From assembly GCA_002687735.1 (NCBI GenBank), contig NZBD01000004.1:27849-83605 (forward strand): 55,757 nucleotides of DNA, written 5' to 3'. The stretch comes from Candidatus Iainarchaeum sp. GTDB taxonomy: Archaea > Iainarchaeota > Iainarchaeia > Iainarchaeales > Iainarchaeaceae. Below the pieces are notes generated by a model. The model was given only the letters and a program-made list of their open reading frames with translations. It was not told the DNA's origin and ran no database searches. This document shows, piece after piece, positions 8,741 to 16,076 of the stretch. The position numbers and the translations under genes were made by a program. Position 1 is the first letter of the stretch. Each line of letters begins with the position of its first letter.

Positions 8741-8941
8741 TTACTTGTATTCAGTAAAACCGCATTTTCCGCAATGGGTTCTTTTTTCGTGTTCAGCCAT
8801 GAACACACCCGCACCGCATTTTGGACAGGTTTTTTTCCTTATTACTTTGTCTCCTTCTATTTTGTAAGCTGTTTCTCCCTTCTTAATACTGGGGTGCTTT
8901 TTTCTCACACTTTTTGGTTTTGCTTCTTTTTCTTTAGCCAT
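8741..8941 (-). CDS. rps27ae: Ribosomal protein S27ae
   Basis: Small-subunit zinc-ribbon protein of 66 residues. The CPKCG and CGKCG pairs (about 40-45 and 58-62) form an intact four-Cys site. The N terminus is basic (KPKSVRKKHPS). It is not fused to ubiquitin, as is normal in archaea. It comes 6 bases after S24e, the standard archaeal partner, at the end of the rpo7-spt4-S24e-S27ae string. Confidence 0.95.
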   Translation of the reverse strand: MAKEKEAKPKSVRKKHPSIKKGETAYKIEGDKVIRKKTCPKCGAGVFMAEHEKRTHCGKCGFTEYK

Positions 8942-8947
8942 TCAAAA

Positions 8948-9412
8948 TCACTTCTTTTCCTCTACTGGTTTTTCTTCTACTTTAGGACTTTCTTTGGCTG
9001 CAGCTTTATCTTCTTTAGGTTTCTCTTCTGCAGTTTCCTTTTTTACTTCTTCCTTCTTTTCAGGAGATTCAGCTTTTGCTGTTCCTTCAGCCGCTGGAGC
9101 TTCTTTTTTCTCTTCTGCTTTTTCATCCTTTCCGAAGTTTCTTACAAGAATGTGTTTAAGTTCTGTTTTTTTCATTTCAGCTTCGTTTTTATAAATTCTT
9201 GCAACTCCTTTCAGTTCTGATGTTCCGTAACTTGTGTCAAGAACATCAACAACCAATAATTTTTCGTCAGCATTTGCCTGTGCAGCAACCTGCTTTCTTA
9301 TTTCCTGTCTTGATGGTGTTGCTTCTGTTTCCTTTACTATGAAACTTACTTCTTCCCTGTTTAATACAGGGTTTTCATTTTTACTTTCAATTTGTATTAT
9401 CATTGTTTTCAC
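8948..9412 (-). CDS. rps24e: Ribosomal protein S24e with long charged C-terminal tail
   Basis: The first 100 residues match S24e: NPVLNREEVSFIV, the TPSRQEIRKQVAAQ helix, LLVVDVLDTSYGTSELKGVARIY and the basic ILVRNFGK end. About 55 more residues are almost only Lys, Glu, Ala and Pro (from KDEKAEEKKEAPAAEG onward) and are not part of the usual protein. The start ATG 9412 overlaps the spt4 stop as ATGA; ATG 9403 (MIIQI) is also possible. It belongs to the small ribosomal subunit. Confidence 0.93.
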   Translation of the reverse strand: MKTMIIQIESKNENPVLNREEVSFIVKETEATPSRQEIRKQVAAQANADEKLLVVDVLDTSYGTSELKGVARIYKNEAEMKKTELKHILVRNFGKDEKAEEKKEAPAAEGTAKAESPEKKEEVKKETAEEKPKEDKAAAKESPKVEEKPVEEKK

Positions 9413-9606
9413 CTACTTAACCTTAAAGCATATTTTCCTGCTTTTGTAATTCCCATTTTTTGTGCTATCTCTGATGCTTCTGCATTAATTATTACTGTGT
9501 ATCCTCTCCAGAAGGTTGTGAATGAGTTTGATCCGCAGACCGGACAAACATCTCCGCCTTCCTCAAGAACATATCTGCAACTTCTGCATGCTTTTTGCTG
9601 TTTCAT
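9409..9606 (-). CDS. spt4: Transcription elongation factor Spt4
   Basis: 65-residue zinc protein that pairs with Spt5 and binds RNA polymerase to raise processivity. The zinc ribbon has CRSC (about 8-11) and CPVCG (about 21-25), followed by the conserved FWRGYTVIINAEASEIAQKM fold and KAGKYALRL. It overlaps rpo7 by 4 bases upstream and S24e by 4 bases downstream, the usual archaeal order. Confidence 0.95.
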   Translation of the reverse strand: MKQQKACRSCRYVLEEGGDVCPVCGSNSFTTFWRGYTVIINAEASEIAQKMGITKAGKYALRLSR

Positions 9607-10226
9607 TTTTTAGCCTCTTTCTTTCCGTCTTTTTTATCATTTTTTTTGGCCTCTGCTGGGCTTTTGGTTGCTGTTTTTTTCTTGTTTTTTTCAGCAAGTT
9701 TTGCCCATTCTTCTTTCCCTAGTCCTTCTTGTCTCATTGTTAATCCGATTTTTGAACTGGAAATGGTTCCTTTAAGGCTGACTGTTACTATTCTTGATTT
9801 AACAACATCCTTTACAGTGAGCTTTCTTTTTGTTTCTTTTCCAACAAAGCCTGGTAATTTTGCATCATAGTTAATGTAATCATCCATTATTTGGCTTACA
9901 TGAATCAGTCCCTCTAAAGGGCCTGTTTTTATGAATGCTCCGAATTCTGTTACGTCTGTAATTTCTCCTTCCACTAGTTCATGAACCTGTGGTTTGTAGG
10001 TTATCATGCCAACATCTGTTTCGTAATAAGCTGCTCCGTCTCCCGGAACTATTTTTCCGTCACCGATATTTCCGATGCTGGTTATAGCTACTATTACGCC
10101 AATATCTTCATCCATAATTCCTTCATATACTTCCTTTGCCTGCTTTAACAGGGTATTCTTCAGGTTTCCGCTTATATTTGCAGGAGGAACCCTGATAGTA
10201 TCAGTTATTGTATAGTTCATGTACAT
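9603..10226 (-). CDS. rpo7: RNA polymerase subunit Rpo7 (RpoE1)
   Basis: Stalk subunit that pairs with Rpo4. The N-terminal domain begins MYMNYTITDTIRVPP. An S1 RNA-binding domain follows at about residues 80-160 (VEGEITDVTEFGAFIKTGP, then GLIHVSQI). The last 35 residues are a Lys/Ala-rich tail not usual for the subunit. It is coupled by a 4-base overlap to spt4. The upstream neighbours are the PIN-domain gene and aIF2-gamma, a common archaeal arrangement. Confidence 0.94.
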   Translation of the reverse strand: MYMNYTITDTIRVPPANISGNLKNTLLKQAKEVYEGIMDEDIGVIVAITSIGNIGDGKIVPGDGAAYYETDVGMITYKPQVHELVEGEITDVTEFGAFIKTGPLEGLIHVSQIMDDYINYDAKLPGFVGKETKRKLTVKDVVKSRIVTVSLKGTISSSKIGLTMRQEGLGKEEWAKLAEKNKKKTATKSPAEAKKNDKKDGKKEAKK

Positions 10227-10241
10227 TTTTTTTGCTCACCT

Positions 10242-10670
10242 CTAGGCCATTTCCAAGAATTTTTTTTGCCTTAAGTATAATACGCGACCATTCATTTCTC
10301 TTACGGAATCTTTTAATTCCTTGTCATTAGTCGCTATAATTACCTCAGAAGCCATTTTTTCTAGTGCTTCATCAGCATCCATTCCTTTTACCTCAATGAT
10401 TTTAACATTATTGTTTTCAATTGCCATTTTAGCCACATTCACTTCTTTTCTCAAACTCTGTCCATGTTCTGCAAGTTTATCTAATTCCTGCATAACCTGT
10501 TTTGGTATCATAAATTCCACATTCCCTAACATTTTTTTTGTCTCCTGAAAAACATCAACATTAAACCTTGCAATATTCAAAAGCATATTGGTATCAAACG
10601 CCACCTGCTCGTGGCGGGTGAGCGGACTATCTTCGCTTGTGCTCGATAGGCCTTTACTTTGCAATCCCAT
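10242..10670 (-). CDS. PIN-domain protein (VapC/Fcf1-like nuclease fold)
   Basis: Core fold with VAFDTNMLL (Asp 26), a conserved Glu in QVMQELDKLAEHG, and the C-terminal ATNDKELK acid site. Such genes lie between aIF2-gamma and rpo7 in many archaea and are thought to act on RNA. The start is in doubt. ATG 10670 overlaps the aIF2-gamma stop by 17 bases and adds 22 residues (MGLQSKGLSSTSED...) encoded by a palindromic element. The GTG that starts GTG-GCG-TTT-GAT (about 10604) would give the normal family N terminus. No antitoxin is next to it, so a toxin role is unlikely. Confidence 0.85.
   Translation of the reverse strand: MGLQSKGLSSTSEDSPLTRHEQVAFDTNMLLNIARFNVDVFQETKKMLGNVEFMIPKQVMQELDKLAEHGQSLRKEVNVAKMAIENNNVKIIEVKGMDADEALEKMASEVIIATNDKELKDSVREMNGRVLYLRQKKFLEMA
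10599..10652 (-). repeat. Two-hairpin palindromic element, copy 1 (LSSTSED type)
   Basis: Two adjacent stem-loops. Hairpin 2 is CGCCAC/GTGGCG (10599-10604 with 10611-10616). Hairpin 1 is GGACTATC (10624-10631) with GATAGGCC (10645-10652), one mismatch, around the 13-base loop TTCGCTTGTGCTC. The second copy in rtcB (52324-52378) has the same plan and a loop differing by one base. On the coding strand it sits between the aIF2-gamma stop and the conserved PIN core, read in frame as LSSTSED. Confidence 0.65.
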
Positions 10671-11856
10671 ACGCTCTTAGCCTCCAACCACTTTGTTCTC
10701 TTTTGCTTATTGCAACCTGCTGGCCTTTCTCCAGAACAACAGGATTTTTCAAAACAAACTCAAATTCATTCTTGCTTCCTATTTTAGCTACTTGTCCAAC
10801 CGCAGTGCTTGTTCCGATTGCTAAAACAACAAAATCATTAGCTTTCAATTCCTCTGCTTTACTTGTAACTAATCTTTCCACATGATGAACTTCTAATGTA
10901 ACCTGTTTGGTTGGCTTTGGTAATTTTCCCGGCTTTGCAATCATTTGACCGCGCATTTCATCATTCTTTGAAAAGAAAGCATCAAGTTTTGTTCCAACAG
11001 CTATTAATCCACCAGCGGTTGCATCAGTAATACTTCCGCTTTCAACACCTAAACTAACAACTTCAGTTTCAATTGGTTTTCCATCAAGTCCCGGAGTTAT
11101 TTCTATTTTGTCTCCTGCTTTTAAAGTTCCGCTTACAATACTTCCGCCAATAACTCCGCCTTTTAGTTCCTCAGGCTTTGCGCCTGGTTTGTTAATGTCA
11201 AAACTTCTAGCCACATACATTTTCAAATCCTTTGACTTGTCTTTTTTTGGAGTTGGGATGTGTGTTTCAATTGCCTCAATTAAAAGATCAATATTAACTC
11301 CTTGGTTTGCTGAAATTGGAATAATTGGAGAGTTTTCATAACCATATTCTTTGAGAAATTTTGTTATTTCTGTATGGCTTTCTTTTGCTCTTTTCATATC
11401 AACAAGATCAATCTTGTTTTGTGCCACTACAATATTTTTTACTCCTGAAACACTTAGCGCCATAAGATGTTCAGCAGTCCTTGGCTGAGGACATTTTTCG
11501 TTAGCAGCAACAACAAGAACAGCTCCGTTCATTAAAGCAGCGCCACTGAGCATTGTTGCCATTAAAGTTTCATGCCCTGGCGCATCCACAAAGGAAACCC
11601 TTCTTAACTGAACAGCTTTTCCAGTTTCACATTTTCCATCAACATTGTATCCTTCAGCTCCTTTTGCCTTATCACATTTATAGAATGTAGTATCTGCATA
11701 TCCAAGCCTTATTGAGATTCCTTGTTTTAGTTCTTCGGAGTGGGTGTCAGCCCATTTTCCCGTTAAGGCCTGAACTAAGGATGTTTTGCCGTGGTCAACA
11801 TGCCCTATCATTCCGATGTTAATTTCGGCTTGCTGTCCAGTTTTTTGTTTTGTCAT
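10654..11856 (-). CDS. aif2g: Translation initiation factor aIF2 gamma
   Basis: GTPase subunit of aIF2, which brings Met-tRNAi to the small subunit. G1 is GHVDHGKTSL at about residue 18, G3 is DAPGHETLMATML, G4 is NKID, and two beta-barrel domains follow. At 400 residues it is full length. The zinc knuckle is reduced: of the usual two Cys pairs only YKCDK and GKCETG remain. It is followed by the PIN gene and preceded by S6e 10 bases upstream. Confidence 0.97.
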   Translation of the reverse strand: MTKQKTGQQAEINIGMIGHVDHGKTSLVQALTGKWADTHSEELKQGISIRLGYADTTFYKCDKAKGAEGYNVDGKCETGKAVQLRRVSFVDAPGHETLMATMLSGAALMNGAVLVVAANEKCPQPRTAEHLMALSVSGVKNIVVAQNKIDLVDMKRAKESHTEITKFLKEYGYENSPIIPISANQGVNIDLLIEAIETHIPTPKKDKSKDLKMYVARSFDINKPGAKPEELKGGVIGGSIVSGTLKAGDKIEITPGLDGKPIETEVVSLGVESGSITDATAGGLIAVGTKLDAFFSKNDEMRGQMIAKPGKLPKPTKQVTLEVHHVERLVTSKAEELKANDFVVLAIGTSTAVGQVAKIGSKNEFEFVLKNPVVLEKGQQVAISKREQSGWRLRAYGIAK

Positions 11857-11866
11857 TTTTTAACAC

Positions 11867-12331
11867 TTAATGCCTTGCTTTTTTTGTTGGCGGAGGTGTT
11901 GGTGCATTACCCACACCCGCTAATGATTCCTTTACTGCTTTTTCTGCAAAGGATGTTTTTTCTTCTTTTTTTTCTTCTGTTTTTCCACCAAGAAGTTCTT
12001 CAAGTTTCTTGTTTCCTTCTTTGATAACCTTAAGGTTAATCTGGGAAATTTCTTCACTTATCAAGTTCCCTCTTTTTGAAACTTTTTTTCTTATTCCGTG
12101 TTTTGCATCTTTTACAATGTAAATTTTTTTCCTGTTTGATCCTTCCAAATCAGGTCTTAATGGAAAACCCTGTTTGTCTGAACCTCCAGTTATTTTAGCT
12201 TTATAACCATCTAATCCGAACAAGCCAAGTTCTATTTCTTCCCCGATTTTTTTGCCAATAAACGGCTTCGGACTGTCAATTTTCTTTAAGTATGCTTTTT
12301 TTGTTTTTGGATCTGACACCACTAAATTCAT
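11867..12331 (-). CDS. rps6e: Ribosomal protein S6e
   Basis: The core of about 110 residues has the family marks MNLVVSDPKTKKAY, GKKIGEEIELGLFGLDGYK, ITGGSDKQGFPLRPDL and KHGIRKKVSKRGNLISEEI. The last 40 residues are a variable Lys/Glu/Ala/Pro tail. It lies 14 bases after aIF5B and 10 before aIF2-gamma, in the usual archaeal initiation-factor string. Confidence 0.95.
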   Translation of the reverse strand: MNLVVSDPKTKKAYLKKIDSPKPFIGKKIGEEIELGLFGLDGYKAKITGGSDKQGFPLRPDLEGSNRKKIYIVKDAKHGIRKKVSKRGNLISEEISQINLKVIKEGNKKLEELLGGKTEEKKEEKTSFAEKAVKESLAGVGNAPTPPPTKKARH

Positions 12332-12345
12332 TTTGAATTACCTCC

Positions 12346-14091
12346 TTAAGCTTCAACTTCTTCCTGTTGTTCCATTTTTTTTATTTCATCTATTAACTCC
12401 GCTTCTTCCGGAGTAAACGAATCAATAATTGTCATTAATTCACTGAACTGTTTCTGTGGAATGTGACTATAAAGCTCATCCTTTTCAAACAAGTTCTTTT
12501 CAACAATAGCATCAGCTATTGAAACAGCAACTTCCATTCCTTTTGTTGCTTCATCAATTTCCTTTCCCTCATTTTGAATTGCCTTAACTTTCCCAATAAT
12601 TTCCCCGTTCTTCATTAATTTTATTTCTTTTTTCAATTTCCCTTCAACAACTTTAACACCAACAATCGCAGGCTTGCTGTTTCTGAAAGTGTGATTTGGC
12701 ATCACATAAATTTTAACAGGCATTACAAGATTTGAAAGTTTTGATTTTTTGTCTTTATCTTTTTCTCCCTGCATCCATTCTTCATACTCTTCTAATAATC
12801 TATAAACAACATCATTTTCAAAAATTTTCACATTCCTTTTTTTAGCTTCAACTTTTGCAGGCTCACTAATTTTAGTGTGGAATGCAAAAATAACTCCTTT
12901 GAATTGATCTTTTTCAGCAACCGATTCAATTTCCAGAACATCTTTTCTGGGAATTTCCCCAACATCCGCTTTTTTTACTTTAATTCCTCTTTCTTCTAAA
13001 AGTTTCAAAATAGCCTCTAATGACCCCAAAGTGTTGCTTCTCACTATCGGGCCTATAGCATCTGAGTCTACTTTAATTTTCTGAATTTCATCTTTAATTT
13101 CCTGTTCTGCTTCGCTTGAATAATGCCTTACCGGAGAACCGCTTAAAGCATCATCCAGATTCGGAGCTGCTATTTTCACTCCTGCTGCGGCATGAATCTC
13201 TTTTACATTATTAAATTTTTCATTAGGGCTTCCTTCGCCTATTGGTTTTGGTTCTAATAAAGCTCTGATCTTAGTTTTTATAATGCCGTTTTTTCCACCG
13301 ACAGCAATTTCTTCTCCAACACTAAGCATTCCATCATAAATTATAACATCAATTGTTTTTCCCAATCCTTTTTCTTCCTTAACCTCTAAAACAGTTCCTT
13401 TACAGTTTCCTTTTTCATGAACCTCTAGTTTTTTTTCTAAATATTTTTGTGATAATCCTGCAATAAACATCAGTAATTCTGGTGTTCCTACTTTCATTTT
13501 TGCAGACATTGGAATAATTGTTACTTCCTTTGTAAAATCAGTAACCCTATCAAATCTTTCACTCGGAAAACCCATTGTGTGAAGCTGGCCAACAAGTTCA
13601 TAAATTTTGGTTTCTAAGCTTTCAATTACCTCAGGTCTCTGGATTTTCAATGATTCAGAAATACTTCCTTCCTGTAATGTCCATCCTTGTAAAGTATCAA
13701 CTTTGTTTGCTGCAAGTATAAATGGAGTTTTGTAACTTTTCAAAATCTCTATTGCTTCTTTAGTTTGTTCCTGTAATCCTTTGTGAATATCAACCACAAC
13801 AACAGCGAGGTCAGCAATACTCCCGCCTCTTTTTCTTAAGGTTGTAAAAGCTTCATGTCCCGGAGTATCAATAAATAAAAGTCCGGGTATTTGTAAATCA
13901 AATTTGTATTTTTTCAAGAGTTCTCCTGCTTGAGAATCAATGATTTTTATCGGTACTTCTGTTGCACCAATGTGCTGTGTTATTCCGCCTGCTTCTTTTT
14001 CTGCAACAGCCGTTCCTCTAACCGAATCAAGTATTCTGGTTTTGCCTGCATCAACATGCCCCAGAACTGTTATGATAGGTTTTCGAATCAT
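12346..14091 (-). CDS. infB: Translation initiation factor aIF5B (IF2-like)
   Basis: GTPase that promotes subunit joining. From ATG 14091 the protein starts MIRKPIITVLGHVDAGKTRI, as the family does, giving 581 residues. The open frame runs back to 14220 but that part overlaps dut and is not conserved. G1 is GHVDAGKT, with Ala where most family members have His. G3 is DTPGHEAF and G4 is NKVD; domains II to IV follow. GGAGGTG at 14106-14100 sits 8 bases before ATG 14091 and supports this start, but it is buried in hairpins (see 14093-14136). The 5' neighbour is dut, the 3' neighbour S6e. Confidence 0.95.
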   Translation of the reverse strand: MIRKPIITVLGHVDAGKTRILDSVRGTAVAEKEAGGITQHIGATEVPIKIIDSQAGELLKKYKFDLQIPGLLFIDTPGHEAFTTLRKRGGSIADLAVVVVDIHKGLQEQTKEAIEILKSYKTPFILAANKVDTLQGWTLQEGSISESLKIQRPEVIESLETKIYELVGQLHTMGFPSERFDRVTDFTKEVTIIPMSAKMKVGTPELLMFIAGLSQKYLEKKLEVHEKGNCKGTVLEVKEEKGLGKTIDVIIYDGMLSVGEEIAVGGKNGIIKTKIRALLEPKPIGEGSPNEKFNNVKEIHAAAGVKIAAPNLDDALSGSPVRHYSSEAEQEIKDEIQKIKVDSDAIGPIVRSNTLGSLEAILKLLEERGIKVKKADVGEIPRKDVLEIESVAEKDQFKGVIFAFHTKISEPAKVEAKKRNVKIFENDVVYRLLEEYEEWMQGEKDKDKKSKLSNLVMPVKIYVMPNHTFRNSKPAIVGVKVVEGKLKKEIKLMKNGEIIGKVKAIQNEGKEIDEATKGMEVAVSIADAIVEKNLFEKDELYSHIPQKQFSELMTIIDSFTPEEAELIDEIKKMEQQEEVEA

Positions 14092-14092
14092 T

Positions 14093-14136
14093 CCGGGGAC
14101 ACCTCCCCGGCCAGAGGTGTGCACCTTCGGTAGCAC
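14093..14136 (-). promoter_or_regulatory. Hairpins covering the aIF5B Shine-Dalgarno; palindromic element (VLPK type)
   Basis: Three overlapping stems. Stem I is ACACCTC (14099-14105) with GAGGTGT (14114-14120), perfect. Stem II is CCGGGGA (14093-14099) with TCCCCGG (14104-14110), perfect with a 4-base loop, and cannot coexist with stem I. Stem III (14119-14136) is GTGC-ACC-TTC-GGT-A-GCAC. The Shine-Dalgarno GGAGGTG is within stems I and II. Stem III matches hairpins in L24 and S13. Control of aIF5B translation is inferred. Confidence 0.6.
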
Positions 14137-14167
14137 GTACTGACTTTGTTCGCTTGTTTCATCACAT

Positions 14168-14599
14168 TCACTCCAAACCGGTAGAACCAAATCCACCTTC
14201 TCCTCTTGAACTCTCATCAAGTTCCTTCACTTCTATTAATTCAGGTTCTTCTATTTTGTTGAAAACAACCTGTGCTATTTTTTTCCCTTTCTCAATCAAG
14301 TATTCTGTGTCGCTCAAGTTTGCCATTATTACTTTTACTTCTCCTCTATAACCAGCGTCTATTGTACCCGGAGTATTAAGGAGGGTAATGCCGTGGTTTA
14401 TTGCTAAACCACTTTTTGGCCGTACTTGTGCCTCATAACCTTTGTCGAAAGCTATGCTGATTCCTGTTGGAATAAGCTTTCTTTCCATTGGTTTCAAAGA
14501 GGCTGTTTCGTTTGCGTAAAGGTCAAAACCAGCATCGCCTTCATGCTCTACTTTAGGCATCTTGGCTTCTGTATCCAGTTTTTTGACCTTCACTATCAC
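14168..14599 (-). CDS. dut: Trimeric dUTP diphosphatase
   Basis: Hydrolyses dUTP to dUMP, keeping uracil out of DNA. All five motifs are present: AGFDLYA (I), RPKSGLA (II), NTPGTIDAGYRGEV (III), KGKKIAQVVF (IV) and the C-terminal RGEGGFGSTG (V) that closes over the active site. The 143 residues are the normal length. It lies 4 bases after ndk and 76 bases before aIF5B, so two nucleotide-metabolism genes sit within the translation cluster. Confidence 0.97.
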   Translation of the reverse strand: MIVKVKKLDTEAKMPKVEHEGDAGFDLYANETASLKPMERKLIPTGISIAFDKGYEAQVRPKSGLAINHGITLLNTPGTIDAGYRGEVKVIMANLSDTEYLIEKGKKIAQVVFNKIEEPELIEVKELDESSRGEGGFGSTGLE

Positions 14600-14603
14600 G
14601 TTA

Positions 14604-15071
14604 TCACTCTTTTTCTGTGTCTGAATAAATTACTTCCATATCAATTTTATCCCAGTCAAGAATTTCTTGTTCTGTGAAAAATCGTGTAACTTCTTTTTTT
14701 GCTGATTCCTGAGAATCTGAAGCGTGGATTATTGTGTTTTGTACACTTAGTGAGAAGTCTCCTCTTATTGTTCCCGGCATTGCTTCTGTTCCTTCAGTTA
14801 CACCTGCCAGTTTTCTCACAACATCAACAACCTTTCTTCCTTCAAGAACTATCAGAATGCTTGGTGCTCTTTGCATAAATTCTTTTATTCCTGCAAAGAA
14901 AGGCTTGTCAACAAGATGCGAGTAATGTTCTTCCAGAATTTTGTCATCAAGGTGTTTCATTTTCATTGCAACTAACTTGATTCCTTTTCTTTCGAATCTG
15001 TCAATTACTTCTCCAACCAAACCTCTGTTGATTGCATCAGGTTTTATGATTACTAATGTTCTTTCCATCAT
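14604..15071 (-). CDS. ndk: Nucleoside diphosphate kinase
   Basis: Balances NTP and dNTP pools by phosphate transfer through a histidine. It begins RTLVIIKPDAINRGLVGEVI, and the active-site histidine is H116 in NTIIHASDS. The Kpn-loop region and GTIRGDF are also present. Its 155 residues are standard. Its start overlaps the L24e stop (ATGA), and S28e-L24e-ndk-aIF5B is a well-known archaeal gene order. Confidence 0.97.
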   Translation of the reverse strand: MMERTLVIIKPDAINRGLVGEVIDRFERKGIKLVAMKMKHLDDKILEEHYSHLVDKPFFAGIKEFMQRAPSILIVLEGRKVVDVVRKLAGVTEGTEAMPGTIRGDFSLSVQNTIIHASDSQESAKKEVTRFFTEQEILDWDKIDMEVIYSDTEKE

Positions 15072-15283
15072 TGATCCCCCTTGCTTCTTAGTTTTATTTT
15101 TTTAGTCTTGTGGTATACATTGGTCCACTTTGTTTTTCCCGGACTTCTTTTTAATTTCAAGAAGTTTGCTTCTGTTTTCTGGTTTTTGAACCAGTAAATA
15201 GTGCCATCTTTCTTTACGTACATGTGGCCTGTGCCTTTTGGTATTTCTTCTCCGGTAAAATGATCTTTAACCATATTATTCAC
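15068..15283 (-). CDS. rpl24e: Ribosomal protein L24e lacking its zinc-binding cysteines
   Basis: 71-residue large-subunit protein. [16 protein letters not shown] is the family core and RSPGKTKWT the conserved end. Usual L24e has CxxC before the core and a second pair after it (FCSSKC type). Here these sites read DHFTGEE and FKNQKTE, and there is no Cys in the whole protein. Position between S28e and ndk confirms the identity. The fold must be held without zinc. Confidence 0.92.
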   Translation of the reverse strand: MNNMVKDHFTGEEIPKGTGHMYVKKDGTIYWFKNQKTEANFLKLKRSPGKTKWTNVYHKTKKIKLRSKGDQ

Positions 15284-15486
15284 TTAGCCCTGATCTCTTT
15301 TGCTTCCCTTTCAGTTGACAGCAAAATGACCACATCTCCTTTTCGGATGTTTCCTTTAATGTTTCTTCTTTTTACTCTTCCCTGTTCTCTTCCTTCAAGT
15401 ATTTTGCAAAGCACCTGAACTATTTCTCCGTTAACTCCGGTTCTTCCAAGAAGTTCAACGACTTCTGCTGGTGTTCCTCGATCCAT
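15280..15486 (-). CDS. rps28e: Ribosomal protein S28e
   Basis: 68-residue OB-fold small-subunit protein with [20 protein letters not shown], a basic [16 protein letters not shown] stretch and [12 protein letters not shown] at the end, all typical. It is coupled to L24e by a 4-base overlap and lies 6 bases after L7Ae. The string L7Ae-S28e-L24e-ndk is a conserved archaeal operon start. Confidence 0.97.
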   Translation of the reverse strand: MDRGTPAEVVELLGRTGVNGEIVQVLCKILEGREQGRVKRRNIKGNIRKGDVVILLSTEREAKEIRAK

Positions 15487-15492
15487 TTAGAA

Positions 15493-15858
15493 TCACTTTG
15501 CAAGTTCCTGAAGCTTCTTTGTAAGATCTTCAAAGTCTTTTTTTGTGTCGCCTTCATCAGTAATAGCTAATGCAGCAGTTCCAACTTCTAAGCCTACTTT
15601 TTCCCCCAATTCTTTTTTGGTCGATGTGTAGCTGTAAGGAATGTTTTTTTCTTTGCAGATTATTGGTAGATGCATTACTATTTCTGGCGGGCTAACATCT
15701 TCAGCAATAACAATAAGTTTAGCTGTGCCTCTTTCAGCGGCTTTGGTTGCTTCATTAGCTCCTATTCTTATTTTTCCTGTCTTATTTATTTTTTCTAAAA
15801 TTGTTGCCTGTTTTGTTTTTAGCTCCTCAGGTACGGAGTACTTAACGTAGTCAGCCAT
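15493..15858 (-). CDS. rpl7ae: Ribosomal protein L7Ae (kink-turn binding)
   Basis: 121 residues. It binds kink-turns in 23S rRNA, box C/D and H/ACA guide RNAs and RNase P RNA. Family marks are KTGKIRIGANEATKAAERG, LIVIAEDVSPPEIVMHLP and KNIPYSYTSTKKELGEKVGL. It is the first gene of the operon, with a strong Shine-Dalgarno AAGGAGGTG at 15868-15876. Confidence 0.97.
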   Translation of the reverse strand: MADYVKYSVPEELKTKQATILEKINKTGKIRIGANEATKAAERGTAKLIVIAEDVSPPEIVMHLPIICKEKNIPYSYTSTKKELGEKVGLEVGTAALAITDEGDTKKDFEDLTKKLQELAK

Positions 15859-16076
15859 ACTTATTACACCTCCTTAGCCCAACAGGGCTTCATTGTCATA
15901 CGGCGAGAAAATGAATTATTTCTACTATTAATTGCCCCTGCAAGCTTTTAAAAACCTTAATAGAAACTGTTTTTTGCCATATTTGCGAAGAAACCCAGCT
16001 TTTCCAGCCACCCATAATTAAGTAAAGTAATATATACGCTGAAGCAGTTATTTTCCTACTTTTTAAGGTTTTTTGA
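15859..16076. promoter_or_regulatory. Divergent promoters of rpl7ae (-) and the giant surface gene (+)
   Basis: Minus strand: a TATA-like TTTTTAAAAGC at 15944-15954 predicts a leader of about 65 bases before L7Ae. The leader contains a small hairpin AGCCC/GGGCT (15876-15889) just beside the Shine-Dalgarno. Plus strand: TATA-like AATATATA at 16029-16036 and a Shine-Dalgarno-like AAGG at 16065-16068, 8 bases before ATG 16077. Nothing else is seen. Confidence 0.5.

Noticed and set aside
8729-9220. Plus-strand open frame of 163 residues rich in Phe, Ser and Cys
   Set aside because: It is the complement of the Lys/Glu-rich S24e tail and S27ae; the odd composition follows from the reverse reading of AAA and GAA codons.
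10242-10670. PIN protein as a VapC toxin of a toxin-antitoxin pair
   Set aside because: No antitoxin gene is adjacent, and the position between aIF2-gamma and rpo7 matches a conserved housekeeping PIN gene.
14092-14220. Longer aIF5B starting at ATG 14220 (43 extra residues)
   Set aside because: The extra part overlaps the dut C terminus in another frame, is not conserved, and a good Shine-Dalgarno precedes ATG 14091.
15859-15900. Possible kink-turn in the L7Ae leader for self-regulation
   Set aside because: The AGCCC/GGGCT hairpin is present, but the flanking bases do not give the tandem G-A pairs and three-base bulge that a kink-turn needs.
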